DNA from: Hellea sp.
GTDB taxonomy: Bacteria > Pseudomonadota > Alphaproteobacteria > Caulobacterales > Maricaulaceae
NCBI GenBank assembly: GCA_020631215.1
Contig: JAHDHS010000019.1
Location: forward strand, 1-42,290
DNA length: 42,290 bases
Reading direction: 5' to 3'
The position numbers and the translations under genes are program-made. Below the pieces are notes generated by a model that was not told the DNA's origin, ran no database searches, and saw only the letters and a program-made list of their open reading frames with translations. Positions 16,844 to 25,043 of the stretch are shown here, in pieces; position 1 is the first letter of the stretch, and each line of letters opens with the position of its first letter.

Positions 16844-16920
16844 TGGTAGGGGGAGAGGGACTCGAACCCCCAACCAATCGGTTATGAGCCGACGGCTCTA
16901 ACCAATTGAGCTATCCCCCC
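16844..16920 (-). tRNA. tRNA with CAT anticodon (Ile2 or elongator Met)
   Basis: The minus strand folds into a full cloverleaf: acceptor GGGGGGA with TCCCCCT (G1-U72 wobble), D arm GCTC/GAGC, anticodon stem GTCGG/CCGAT with loop CTCATAA, T arm GGGGG-TTCGAGT-CCCTC (a G-T wobble included), and an encoded CCA end. The anticodon is CAT. The GGCTCATAACC loop region and TTGGT variable loop resemble lysidine-modified tRNA-Ile2 more than elongator Met as I remember them, but sequence alone does not decide. The 3' end lies one base from the stop of the convergent carboxyltransferase gene. Confidence 0.9.
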
Positions 16921-16946
16921 TTGGCCAGTCGGCATGCGATATGCCG

Positions 16947-16971
16947 AAAAAAGCGCCGCGTATCAACAGCG
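16947..16971 (-). terminator. weak intrinsic terminator after glpK
   Basis: On the minus strand CGCTG (16971-16967) can pair with CGGCG (16958-16954), followed by C and TTTTTT (16952-16947), starting 5 bases after the glpK stop. The stem is only five pairs with a long loop. A second inverted repeat, CGGCAT/ATGCCG (16930-16946), lies between it and the tRNA. Confidence 0.4.
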
Positions 16972-16975
16972 AAGA

Positions 16976-18442
16976 TTAGTCTGTTAGCACTTTTTCGACA
17001 GCGCTGTGCCAGCCGTGCAGATTTTCGTTGCGGGTCTGCTCTGTCATGTCAGGTTTAAAGGCCCGGTCAATCTGCCAATTTTTGGCAACCTCATCCAGCG
17101 AGCTGTAAAGCCCGGCCTGCAAACCCGCCAGATAAGCCGCCCCCAAAGCCGTGGTTTCCAAAACTTTCGGCCGGTCAACCGGGATATTTAAAACATCTGA
17201 GAGATGCTGCACCATCCAGCTATTATGCACCATGCCGCCATCGACCCGCAGCGATGTCGGGGCGACACCGTCCTCTGCCATGGCCTTGAATAAGTCGTAA
17301 GTCTGATAAACAACGCTTTCGACCGTCGCGCGGGCCAGATGCTCGCGCCCTGTGTCGCGGGTCAGGCCGAAGATCGCCCCGCGTGCCTCCGGGTCCCAAT
17401 GCGGCGCGCCAAGACCCGTAAAGGCGGGCACCAGATAGACACCGTGATTGCCGTCCAGACTTTCACAGAGGCTTTCCGTTTCCTGGGCATCTTCGATGAT
17501 TTGAATGCCGTCACGCAGCCATTGCACCGCCGCGCCTGCGATAAAGATCGAGCCTTCCAGCGCATAGGTCGTCTGCCCGTTCAGGCGGTAACAAACCGTA
17601 GACAGCAGACGATTCTCGGAGGTGATGCAGTCTTGCCCGGTGTTCAGAATAACAAAACAGCCCGTGCCATATGTGCTTTTGATATCGCCGCGCTGAAAAC
17701 AGTTCTGCCCAATAGCGGCGGCCTGTTGGTCTCCCGCGACACCTAAAATCGGGATCGCTTCGCCAAGTAATTCGCAGACTCCATAATCATCCGCGCAGTC
17801 TTTGACCTCCGGCAAAATTTCAGCAGGCACGTCAAATAGCTCCAGCAACGCCTCATCCCAATCGGAACTATGGATATTAAACAGATTTGTCCGGCTGGCA
17901 TTGGTCGCGTCCGTGGCGTGGACTTTCCCGCCCGTCAGCCGCCAGATCAGGAAGCTGTCAATTGTCCCAAAAGCCAGTTCCCCTGCCCGGCCGCGACTAT
18001 CCGTATGGTCCAAAATCCAGGCGGCTTTCGTCGCGCTAAAATACGGATCGAGCAGCAAGCCTGTTTTCTCGGTCAGCTTGGCTTCGTCATATCGGGTTTT
18101 AATCTCCCGGCAGATCTCGGCTGTGCGCCGGTCCTGCCAGACAATCGCATTATAGATGGCTTTGCCGCTTTTGCGGTCCCAGACCACCGTGGTCTCCCGC
18201 TGATTGGTAATGCCAATGGCTAGAATCTCGTGCCCTGCCTTTTTGGCGAAATCATAAGCCTGTTTGAGGGTTTTATACGTCGTGTCCCAAATAGCTTCAG
18301 GGTCATGTTCCACCCAGCCATCCTGCGGGTATATTTGCGGGAATTCCTCCTGCGCCGTAAACAGAATTTCACCTTTAGATGAAAAAACAAGCGTCCGGGA
18401 GCTGGTCGTGCCTTGATCAATGGATAGTATTATCTGAGTCAT
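16976..18442 (-). CDS. glpK: glycerol kinase
   Basis: A 488-residue FGGY-family sugar kinase that phosphorylates glycerol to sn-glycerol 3-phosphate with ATP. It opens with the phosphate-binding loop [11 protein letters not shown] (about 6-16) and contains [10 protein letters not shown], the ADP-binding [13 protein letters not shown] (about 237-249), [21 protein letters not shown] and the late [12 protein letters not shown] motif. The length is normal. It is divergent from glpD across a 79-base gap holding a GlpR-like operator, so both are expected to respond to glycerol 3-phosphate. No glpF facilitator or glpR regulator is in the window. Confidence 0.97.
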   Translation of the reverse strand: MTQIILSIDQGTTSSRTLVFSSKGEILFTAQEEFPQIYPQDGWVEHDPEAIWDTTYKTLKQAYDFAKKAGHEILAIGITNQRETTVVWDRKSGKAIYNAIVWQDRRTAEICREIKTRYDEAKLTEKTGLLLDPYFSATKAAWILDHTDSRGRAGELAFGTIDSFLIWRLTGGKVHATDATNASRTNLFNIHSSDWDEALLELFDVPAEILPEVKDCADDYGVCELLGEAIPILGVAGDQQAAAIGQNCFQRGDIKSTYGTGCFVILNTGQDCITSENRLLSTVCYRLNGQTTYALEGSIFIAGAAVQWLRDGIQIIEDAQETESLCESLDGNHGVYLVPAFTGLGAPHWDPEARGAIFGLTRDTGREHLARATVESVVYQTYDLFKAMAEDGVAPTSLRVDGGMVHNSWMVQHLSDVLNIPVDRPKVLETTALGAAYLAGLQAGLYSSLDEVAKNWQIDRAFKPDMTEQTRNENLHGWHSAVEKVLTD

Positions 18443-18484
18443 ATTAGGTTATTAATCTGTCTGCGACAAAAGGGTCAATTTATA

Positions 18485-18504
18485 AATGTTCGAAAACGAA
18501 AATT
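18485..18504. promoter_or_regulatory. GlpR-like operator between glpK and glpD
   Basis: AATGTTCGAA at 18485-18494 and AACGAAAATT at 18495-18504 form a near palindrome (8 of 10 pairs) closely matching the DeoR-family GlpR operator (ATGTTCGATAACGAACAT type). A further degenerate copy, GATAAGCGAACG, follows at 18508-18519 next to the glpD start. The site sits 17 bases before glpD and 42 before glpK and could repress both. Confidence 0.6.
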
Positions 18505-18521
18505 CATGATAAGCGAACGGC

Positions 18522-20006
18522 ATGACTGACTATGATCTTTTGATAATTGGCGGCGGGATCAACGGCACGGCCATTGCGCGTGACGCCGCCGGTCGCGGAC
18601 TGAGCGTTTTGCTTTGCGAGCGCGATGATCTCGCCAATCACACCTCGTCCTCTTCGACCAAGTTGATCCATGGCGGGTTACGCTATCTGGAATATTATGA
18701 GTTTCGTCTGGTACGCGAGGCTCTGATTGAACGCGAGGTTCTGTTACGATCAGCCCCGCATATCATCTGGCCCATGCGCTTTGTCTTGCCTTATGATAAG
18801 GGCCTGCGCCCGGCCTGGATGCTGCGGGCAGGTCTGTTCCTCTATGACAGTCTCGGCGGGCGGGAAAAGCTTCCGGGTACGAAAACGGTCAATCTACACA
18901 AATCACCCTTTGCTGGTATTTTGGAAAAGCGCCTGTCCAAAGGCTTTGAATATTCCGATTGCTGGGTCGAGGATGCGCGTCTGGTTGTTCTGAATGCCGT
19001 CGACGCCGCCCATCGCGGCGCCAAGATTCAAACACGCACTGAAGTCATCTCTATCGAAGCAAATGGTCAGGGTTATCAAGCTGAAATCCGGCAACAGGCT
19101 ACCACCAAAACAGTTACCGCCAAAGCCGTGATTAATTCGGCGGGGCCTTGGGTGGATGAAGTGCTGAAGAAAATCCAGCGCACAAAAAATGAGCAAAGCC
19201 TGCGTCTCGTTAAGGGCAGCCATATCGTCACGAAAAAACTCTTTGATGGGGATTTTGCCTTTATTTTCCAAAATGCCGATAACCGCATCATTTTCGCCAT
19301 CCCTTATGAACGTGATTATACGCTGATCGGCACAACGGATCAGCCCTATGATCCCTCCGAAGGCCCGGTGAAAATCAGTCAGGAAGAAATCGATTATCTC
19401 TGTTCGGCGGCCAGCGAATATCTGGAAAAAGATATCACGCCGGATGATGTCACCTGGACCTATTCCGGCGTGCGCCCGCTTTATGATGATAAATCAGAAA
19501 ATGCTTCTGCCGTGACACGGGATTATGTGCTCGACATCGAGGAATTTGCCGATGGTGCGCCCTTCCTGTCGATTTATGGCGGGAAGATCACGACATCGCG
19601 CAAGCTCGCCGAACATGCGATGGAAAAACTCGCGCCCTATCTGGGCACAGAGAAGACGGGATGGACAGAGGATTCTATTCTGCCGGGCGGTGATATGGCC
19701 AAGGCGGATTTTGAAACCTTTTATGCCGGGATGCAGTCGCAATATCCGCAAGTCAGCGCTGATTTGCTTAGGCGTCTCTGCCGCTCTTACGGGACGCGCT
19801 TGACGCTGATATTGGGGGATGACCCAGCGCCCGATCTGGGCCGGCATTTCGGGCAAGGGCTTTATGAAGCCGAAGCCCGCTATCTGATCCATCATGAATG
19901 GGCAACGCAAGCCGATGATATATTATGGAGGCGCACCAAATTGGGTGTGCATTTGTCCGATGATGAAATCGCCGCTTTCACTGATTGGTTCAACACGGCC
20001 GTTTAG
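18522..20006 (+). CDS. glpD: aerobic glycerol-3-phosphate dehydrogenase
   Basis: A 494-residue FAD-dependent, membrane-associated dehydrogenase that oxidises glycerol 3-phosphate to dihydroxyacetone phosphate and passes electrons to quinone. The FAD Rossmann motif is LLIIGGGINGTAIARDAAGRG (within 5-25), followed by the family signature SSSSTKLIHGGLRYLEYYEF (about 43-62) and, near the end, FLSIYGGKITTSRKLAEHAM. The length fits. The stop TAG abuts the ATG of the next gene, so glpD, the hydroxylase and the Nudix gene are probably transcribed together. Confidence 0.97.
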   Translation: MTDYDLLIIGGGINGTAIARDAAGRGLSVLLCERDDLANHTSSSSTKLIHGGLRYLEYYEFRLVREALIEREVLLRSAPHIIWPMRFVLPYDKGLRPAWMLRAGLFLYDSLGGREKLPGTKTVNLHKSPFAGILEKRLSKGFEYSDCWVEDARLVVLNAVDAAHRGAKIQTRTEVISIEANGQGYQAEIRQQATTKTVTAKAVINSAGPWVDEVLKKIQRTKNEQSLRLVKGSHIVTKKLFDGDFAFIFQNADNRIIFAIPYERDYTLIGTTDQPYDPSEGPVKISQEEIDYLCSAASEYLEKDITPDDVTWTYSGVRPLYDDKSENASAVTRDYVLDIEEFADGAPFLSIYGGKITTSRKLAEHAMEKLAPYLGTEKTGWTEDSILPGGDMAKADFETFYAGMQSQYPQVSADLLRRLCRSYGTRLTLILGDDPAPDLGRHFGQGLYEAEARYLIHHEWATQADDILWRRTKLGVHLSDDEIAAFTDWFNTAV

Positions 20007-20768
20007 ATGGCGGGCTGGCCGATAGATTTTGGCCAGACTCTGGTCACTTATTTGGCTTTCACAGCCATAATCATTGGCCGCTATTTTTTGATCGTGGCCC
20101 CCATCCATTGGGCGCTGTGGAAACGCACGCCGCACAAGGCAAAAAGATTATCCAAGCGAGAACCCACACGAGAAACCATCCGTCATGAGATCTGGCTCTC
20201 CACCGTCAGTGCTTTTATTTATGCCTTGCCCGCAGCCATTGTTTTGGAAATGTGGAAAGCGGGCGGGACAGCCATGTATAACGGCTGGCCGGAGAGACTT
20301 TCGGGATGGGCCTATATTTTGATTTCCACCGCAATTTATCTTCTTGCGCAAGATACATGGTTTTACTGGACGCACCGTATCATGCATCACAAACGAATCT
20401 TTCGCTGGGCCCATGCCGGGCACCACAAATCCGTCCAGCCCACGCCTTGGGCCAGTTTCTCCTTTGATCCGATAGAGGCCGTCAGCGCTGCTTGGCTGCT
20501 GCCGGTTATGGCCCTGTTCATTCCCATTCATGTTGGCACGGCTTTGGCGCTGTTGATGATCATGACGATTAATGCCGTCTTTAATCATGCGGGATGGGAG
20601 GTCTATCCGCAAAGCTGGGTGCGCGGCCTATGGGGGCAGCATATCATTACCGCCAGCCACCATAATTTGCATCACACGCAATTTCGCGGCAATTACGGAC
20701 TATACTTCCGCTTTTGGGACAGGCTTTGCGGCACGGATAAGGGATTGGTCAATGATGGAAATGGATGA
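20007..20768 (+). CDS. sterol desaturase/fatty acid hydroxylase family protein
   Basis: A 253-residue integral membrane di-iron oxygenase. The eight-histidine signature is visible: HRIMH (123-127), HAGHH (136-140), His194 in FNHAGWEVYP, and HHNLHH (218-223), between hydrophobic helices near 12-32, 63-82, 103-120 and 160-190. Such enzymes hydroxylate or desaturate sterols, hopanoids, carotenoids or lipid chains using O2. Its start touches the glpD stop, which makes translational coupling likely and hints at a membrane-lipid role, although the substrate is unknown. Confidence 0.92.
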   Translation: MAGWPIDFGQTLVTYLAFTAIIIGRYFLIVAPIHWALWKRTPHKAKRLSKREPTRETIRHEIWLSTVSAFIYALPAAIVLEMWKAGGTAMYNGWPERLSGWAYILISTAIYLLAQDTWFYWTHRIMHHKRIFRWAHAGHHKSVQPTPWASFSFDPIEAVSAAWLLPVMALFIPIHVGTALALLMIMTINAVFNHAGWEVYPQSWVRGLWGQHIITASHHNLHHTQFRGNYGLYFRFWDRLCGTDKGLVNDGNG

Positions 20769-21474
20769 AACAAAGGCGCCATCCGCATTAATTCCGGCGG
20801 CGACTGTCATCATCATCCGCGACGGTCAGGCCGGGCTGGAGACCTTGATGCTAAGGCGGAATAAATCGCTGAAAGCTTTTGGCGGGGTCTGGGTTTTCCC
20901 CGGCGGGCGTGTGGACGCGGCGGATCTGCCCGGCGGGGACGAGATGTCCCGCGCCAAAGCTGCGGCCATTCGCGAAGCCAAGGAAGAAGCGGATCTGGAT
21001 TTATCGGCTGACAGCTTAATCCACTTGTCGCAATGGATTCCGCCCAAGGTCGAAATCCGCCGCTTCTCGACGCATTTTTTCATAGCCCCAATGCCGAACC
21101 AGAGCGTGAAAATTGATGAAGGCGAAATTCATGACTACCGTTGGGTCTGTCCGAAACAGGCCGTCGCCGCCACGCCTGATCCGGCGCTGAAAATCTTTCC
21201 GCCCACCTATGTTTCACTTTGGGAACTCGCGAAATATGAGACGGTTGCCGGTGTTATGCAGAGCATAACAGATGAAACCTCTTTATTGTTTGAAACCTTA
21301 TTCGTGCAGGGCGAAGGCGGGCATAATCTTTTCTGGCGGCCTGACGCAGGTTATGATGGTCAGGACATCACCGCCTCCGGCCCCCGCCATCGCCTCTTAA
21401 TGGGTAAGGATCGCTGGCGCTATGAACGGGATTTTCCAGATCATAAGCCACAGGACGACCCTTCATCAGAATAG
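20752..21474 (+). CDS. Nudix hydrolase, NUDT19/CoA-diphosphatase-like
   Basis: About 240 residues from ATG 20752 (ATG 20755 and 20761 are alternatives). The open frame extends further left, but that part only overlaps the hydroxylase gene and looks non-coding; AAGGGA at 20739-20744 supports 20752. The fold begins PAATVIIIRDGQAGLETLML and includes VWVFPGGRVDAAD. The Nudix box keeps the metal-binding half REAKEEADLD but lacks the usual Gly and Glu in the first half. The FPGG...D pattern and the RRFSTHFFIA segment resemble NUDT19-type enzymes that hydrolyse CoA or acyl-CoA. The start overlaps the hydroxylase stop by 17 bases. Confidence 0.85.
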   Translation: MMEMDETKAPSALIPAATVIIIRDGQAGLETLMLRRNKSLKAFGGVWVFPGGRVDAADLPGGDEMSRAKAAAIREAKEEADLDLSADSLIHLSQWIPPKVEIRRFSTHFFIAPMPNQSVKIDEGEIHDYRWVCPKQAVAATPDPALKIFPPTYVSLWELAKYETVAGVMQSITDETSLLFETLFVQGEGGHNLFWRPDAGYDGQDITASGPRHRLLMGKDRWRYERDFPDHKPQDDPSSE

Positions 21475-21553
21475 CGATACATAACAGCACCATTTCCAAC
21501 CGGAGGCATATAGCCTGTCTTGCCACGAGGGACGCCCGGACATAGAAGAGTGT

Positions 21554-22456
21554 ATGTCACAGATTACGGAAACACCATTTGGCAAAGGTAAGACCTTTAT
21601 CGAGGTTGAACGCTGTAAGAATGTCTTGGCGCAAGAGCGCGAGAAACTCACAGAACTCTCTGATTCCATTGCCGTGGAAACACTTCTGATGGTTGATCCG
21701 CCCCGCCCCAAAGCCATCATTTCAGATACAGATATGACGATTGTGCTTCGCGGGATCAATTTAAATGAAGACGCCAATAAAGAAGATATGGTCTCGGTTC
21801 GGATATGGCTGAATGAGCAGAAAATCATCGTCAGCCAGAATAATCCGGTAAAATCCGTGGATGTCGTTCAAACACGTTTGGCCAGGCATAGCCGCCCGGT
21901 GGATGTGTTGATCGATTTGACGGATGAGCTGTTTGACCGGATTGAGGGCCATATTTTCGAAATGGAAGAACGCGTGGATGAGTCCGAAGAACATGCGCTG
22001 GAAAATCCGGATCAGAAACAGCGCCATACCATTTTAAGTTTCCGGCGCGAAATCATTGCCCTGAGACGCTATTTGCTGCCACAGCGCGAGACCATGATGA
22101 TGCTCTCACGCGGCAGCTCTAAACTCTTAACTCCGCAACAACGCGAAGTTATGACCAACCAATATTTCCGGGCTGCCCGTATTTGCGATCATCTGGACGC
22201 TTTGCGCGAACGGCTTTCCCTGATCCAGGAGGAAATTACGGCGATTATTTCAGACCGTATGAACAAGAATATGTATGTCTTGGCGATTATTTCTTTGGTC
22301 TTTTTACCGCTGGGCTTCATTACAGGTCTGTTTGGGATCAATGTCGGCGGCATGCCATGGACGGAAACCACCGCCGGGTTCTGGATCGTCTGCACAGCCT
22401 GCGCGATCGCAGCAATATTTATTATGGCTTTGATGCGCTGGCGCAAATGGATTTAA
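21554..22456 (+). CDS. CorA/ZntB-like divalent metal transporter
   Basis: A 300-residue protein with a long cytoplasmic alpha-helical domain and two C-terminal membrane helices (YVLAIISLVFLPLGFITGLF and FWIVCTACAIAAIFIMALM), the CorA/MIT layout. The pore signature, normally GMN, reads GIN (261-263) in LFGINVGGMPW. The following NVGGMPW resembles ZntB more than Mg2+-specific CorA. I infer a pentameric inner-membrane channel for zinc or another divalent metal. It follows the Nudix gene after 79 bases and may be in the same transcript. Confidence 0.9.
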   Translation: MSQITETPFGKGKTFIEVERCKNVLAQEREKLTELSDSIAVETLLMVDPPRPKAIISDTDMTIVLRGINLNEDANKEDMVSVRIWLNEQKIIVSQNNPVKSVDVVQTRLARHSRPVDVLIDLTDELFDRIEGHIFEMEERVDESEEHALENPDQKQRHTILSFRREIIALRRYLLPQRETMMMLSRGSSKLLTPQQREVMTNQYFRAARICDHLDALRERLSLIQEEITAIISDRMNKNMYVLAIISLVFLPLGFITGLFGINVGGMPWTETTAGFWIVCTACAIAAIFIMALMRWRKWI

Positions 22457-22482
22457 ATCAAGCGCGGCTATTGGGGGATTAA

Positions 22483-23919
22483 ATGACATCACACGCAACC
22501 AAACGGCAGGTCTCCCTGCCGGGTAAAGTCGCGTACGGGATGGGGCACGGCCTCGTTTCTGTGAAGAACATGTTGTTTCATGTCTTCTTTTTGTTTTTCT
22601 TCTCCAATGTCATGGGCGTGTCGGAAATTCTGGTCCTGCTGGCGACAACCATCGCCATCATGATCGACGCCTTTTCAGACCCGATTATGGGGCAGATCTC
22701 CGATAATTTCAGATCTAAAAAATGGGGCCGCCGGCATGGCTTCATGCTGTTTGGCATCGCCCCTACCATGATCGGGCTATGGTTGTTATTTTCTCCGCCG
22801 GACGGGCTGGGGCAGGCCGGGCTGTTTATCTGGATGATGGGATTTACCATTATTGTGCGGTTGGGTCTGACCGTTTACGGCGTGCCCTATTACTCACTCG
22901 GCGCGGAGCTTTCGACCAATTATAATGAGCGCACGAGCATCGTTTCATTCCGCGAATTTTTTAATACGATTTTTAATGTCATCGTGGTGATTACGGGATT
23001 TGTTATTTTCCTCGCTGATAGCGAGGCCTTTCCCAATGGCTTGATGAACGCCCAAGGCTATGGGCCATTTGTGCTGTTTATGAGCGTGATTGCAGGGGTC
23101 ATGGCCATCATCTCGACCTTGGGGACAAAACGGGCGGCAGACCGGATCACAGGTTATGAAGATGATCAGCGCAGCGATTGGAAACAGACTTTTTGTGAAC
23201 TGGGCAAAGCCCTCCAGATCAAACCCTTTCGGTGGCTTTGCGGGGGCTACAGCCTGCTGATTATACTTTATGGAACCGGCACAGCCCTGAGCCTGTATCT
23301 GGGCGATTATCTCTGGCAGATTTCCGATACGGGCAAAGCCTTGGTGACAATTGCGCCGCTTTTGACCCTGCTGCCCGCTGTGATCTTGGCGACTTTATTG
23401 TCTTCCAAAATGGATAAGAAACCCGCAGCCCTGATTCTGGGCGGGATTTATGTGTTTTGCGCACTTATGCCCTATATTCTATATCTGGCGGGCATGCTGC
23501 CCCCCGTTGGGACGGCGGCGCTGCTTTACATAGTTGCCGGGTTTAGCGCCTTTGCCTTTATGGGATTAACAGGCATGATTGTCGTGGCCTATTCCATGAT
23601 GGCAGATATTGCCGATGTCATGGAATTGGAAACCTATAAGCGGCAGGAAGGCGTTCTGTCAGCGGCATTCACCTTTGCACAGAAAATGACTTTCGCCGTC
23701 GGGACAGCTGTGGCCAGCCTATCCTTGATAGCCATCGGGTTTCCCCGGCAATCGGCTGTGTCCGATGTCGCCCCGGCGACCATTGATGGGCTCGCTGTCG
23801 TGTCAATCGTCACCGCCGTCTTTTTTGGGGCGGCGGGGCTGTTTTGTTTCTGGCGTTATAATGTGAATCGCGACCGATTAGCCGATGTGCAGGATCAGAT
23901 TAGGCGGCGCGAGGCTTAG
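22483..23919 (+). CDS. MFS transporter, GPH (glycoside-pentoside-hexuronide:cation) type
   Basis: A 478-residue, twelve-helix transporter. The GPH-type N-terminus VSLPGKVAYGMGHGLVSVKN leads into MIDAFSDPIMGQISDNFRSK with the conserved D-P-x-x-G motif, and NERTSIVSFREFFNTIF in the first cytoplasmic loops. The C-terminal half includes MMADIADVMELETYKRQEG, as in melibiose carrier relatives. Such proteins import sugars or related compounds with Na+ or H+, and some alphaproteobacterial members carry other organic substrates. It begins 26 bases after the CorA gene. Its stop overlaps the convergent acyl-CoA dehydrogenase by 4 bases. Confidence 0.92.
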   Translation: MTSHATKRQVSLPGKVAYGMGHGLVSVKNMLFHVFFLFFFSNVMGVSEILVLLATTIAIMIDAFSDPIMGQISDNFRSKKWGRRHGFMLFGIAPTMIGLWLLFSPPDGLGQAGLFIWMMGFTIIVRLGLTVYGVPYYSLGAELSTNYNERTSIVSFREFFNTIFNVIVVITGFVIFLADSEAFPNGLMNAQGYGPFVLFMSVIAGVMAIISTLGTKRAADRITGYEDDQRSDWKQTFCELGKALQIKPFRWLCGGYSLLIILYGTGTALSLYLGDYLWQISDTGKALVTIAPLLTLLPAVILATLLSSKMDKKPAALILGGIYVFCALMPYILYLAGMLPPVGTAALLYIVAGFSAFAFMGLTGMIVVAYSMMADIADVMELETYKRQEGVLSAAFTFAQKMTFAVGTAVASLSLIAIGFPRQSAVSDVAPATIDGLAVVSIVTAVFFGAAGLFCFWRYNVNRDRLADVQDQIRRREA

Positions 23920-25034
23920 AGCAAAATTTCCGCCAGCTTTTGTTTATGATAGCGAGCATCGCCATATTGGCTGGCGTGGAAAATGGCGCGGCGGCGATAG
24001 AGCTGCGCGTCGCAATCATAGGTGAAACCGAAACCTCCATGGAACTGAATGGACCTATCAGCCGCAAAGGACAGCGCCGTTTCAGCTTTGACCTTGGCCA
24101 TGCGGGTGGCAATTTCACCTTCGCCCTGTTTGCCGAAGCTAAAAGCCGCCGCATAAAGCAGAGAGCGCGATTTTTGATAATCGACAAAGGCGTCCACGGT
24201 CGGATGTTTCAAGGCCTGAAAACTGCCAATTAATTTGCCGAATTGTTTGCGTGTGCCCAGATATTCGACCGTATAATCAATGCAGGATTGGCAGGCCCCG
24301 GTCATTTCAGCCGCGCTCAGCAGGTTTGCGGCCAGATGGATATGGGCGAGAGTTTTGCTGGTTTCTTCCGGAATCATCAGGGCGGTCTTCGGGATCGTGA
24401 TAGCGTCTAGATTTAATTCATGAGACCGCTTGGTTTCATCAATCAAATCTTCCCGCCGCAAAGCCTTTGCGGTAATGTCGTCTTTGCTCAGGATGACCAA
24501 AGCGGGTTTTCCCTCCAGCTTGACAGAGGCAACAATATATTGCGCGGCCTCCATATCCATGACGAAAGTTTTCGTGCCGGAGAGTTTGAAATTATCGCCT
24601 GATGGCGTGGCCGCAGCCTCAATCCGGGTTAAATCCCAATCCCCGTTGTTTTCTGACAATGCCAGAGTTGCGGCTGTGCCCGAAGCAATCTTTGGTAGGA
24701 TAACCGCCTTTTGCTTCGGCGTGCCTCCGGTTAATATGGCCTGCGCGGCCAGTGTAGTTGACACAAAAGGCGTATTCATCATGCGCCGCCCCATCTGCTC
24801 TACTACAGGCACAACTTCTGTCAGGGAGAGGCCGACGCCTCCGAATTCTTCAGGGATGGCGATGCCCAACCACCCAAGCTGTCCTATCTCTTTCCAAATA
24901 TCGGGGTCATAACCCGCGTCTTCGGTAATGAGCGCGCGGACTTTTTCCATAGGGGATTTATTGCGGCAGAACTCCTCTGCCACATTCAGCATATCAATTT
25001 GTTCTTCGGTAAAGCCGATCTGTCCTAAATCCAT
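23916..25034 (-). CDS. acyl-CoA dehydrogenase (possible heteromer subunit)
   Basis: A 372-residue FAD-dependent acyl-CoA dehydrogenase. The N-terminus (MDLGQIGFTEEQIDMLNVAE) and middle (LGWLGIAIPEEFGGVGLS) are standard. The C-terminal half contains GTRKQFGKLIGSFQALKHPT and RSIQFHGGFGFTYDCDAQLY. The residue that is the catalytic Glu in many relatives is not obvious. The gene is the second of a tandem pair, 9 bases behind another dehydrogenase. Such pairs encode alpha2beta2 heterotetramers in steroid side-chain degradation, and that is what I infer here. Oxidation of a bulky or branched acyl-CoA is likely. Confidence 0.93.
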   Translation of the reverse strand: MDLGQIGFTEEQIDMLNVAEEFCRNKSPMEKVRALITEDAGYDPDIWKEIGQLGWLGIAIPEEFGGVGLSLTEVVPVVEQMGRRMMNTPFVSTTLAAQAILTGGTPKQKAVILPKIASGTAATLALSENNGDWDLTRIEAAATPSGDNFKLSGTKTFVMDMEAAQYIVASVKLEGKPALVILSKDDITAKALRREDLIDETKRSHELNLDAITIPKTALMIPEETSKTLAHIHLAANLLSAAEMTGACQSCIDYTVEYLGTRKQFGKLIGSFQALKHPTVDAFVDYQKSRSLLYAAAFSFGKQGEGEIATRMAKVKAETALSFAADRSIQFHGGFGFTYDCDAQLYRRRAIFHASQYGDARYHKQKLAEILL

Positions 25035-25043
25035 GACCGGCTC

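Noticed and set aside
16930-16946. CGGCAT/ATGCCG hairpin as a tRNA or glpK terminator
   Set aside because: On the minus strand its T run comes before, not after, the stem, so it cannot work as an intrinsic terminator by itself.
20572-20751. Extended N-terminus for the Nudix hydrolase
   Set aside because: These 60 codons overlap the histidine-rich end of the hydroxylase gene and do not resemble Nudix sequence; ATG 20752 has a well-placed ribosome site.
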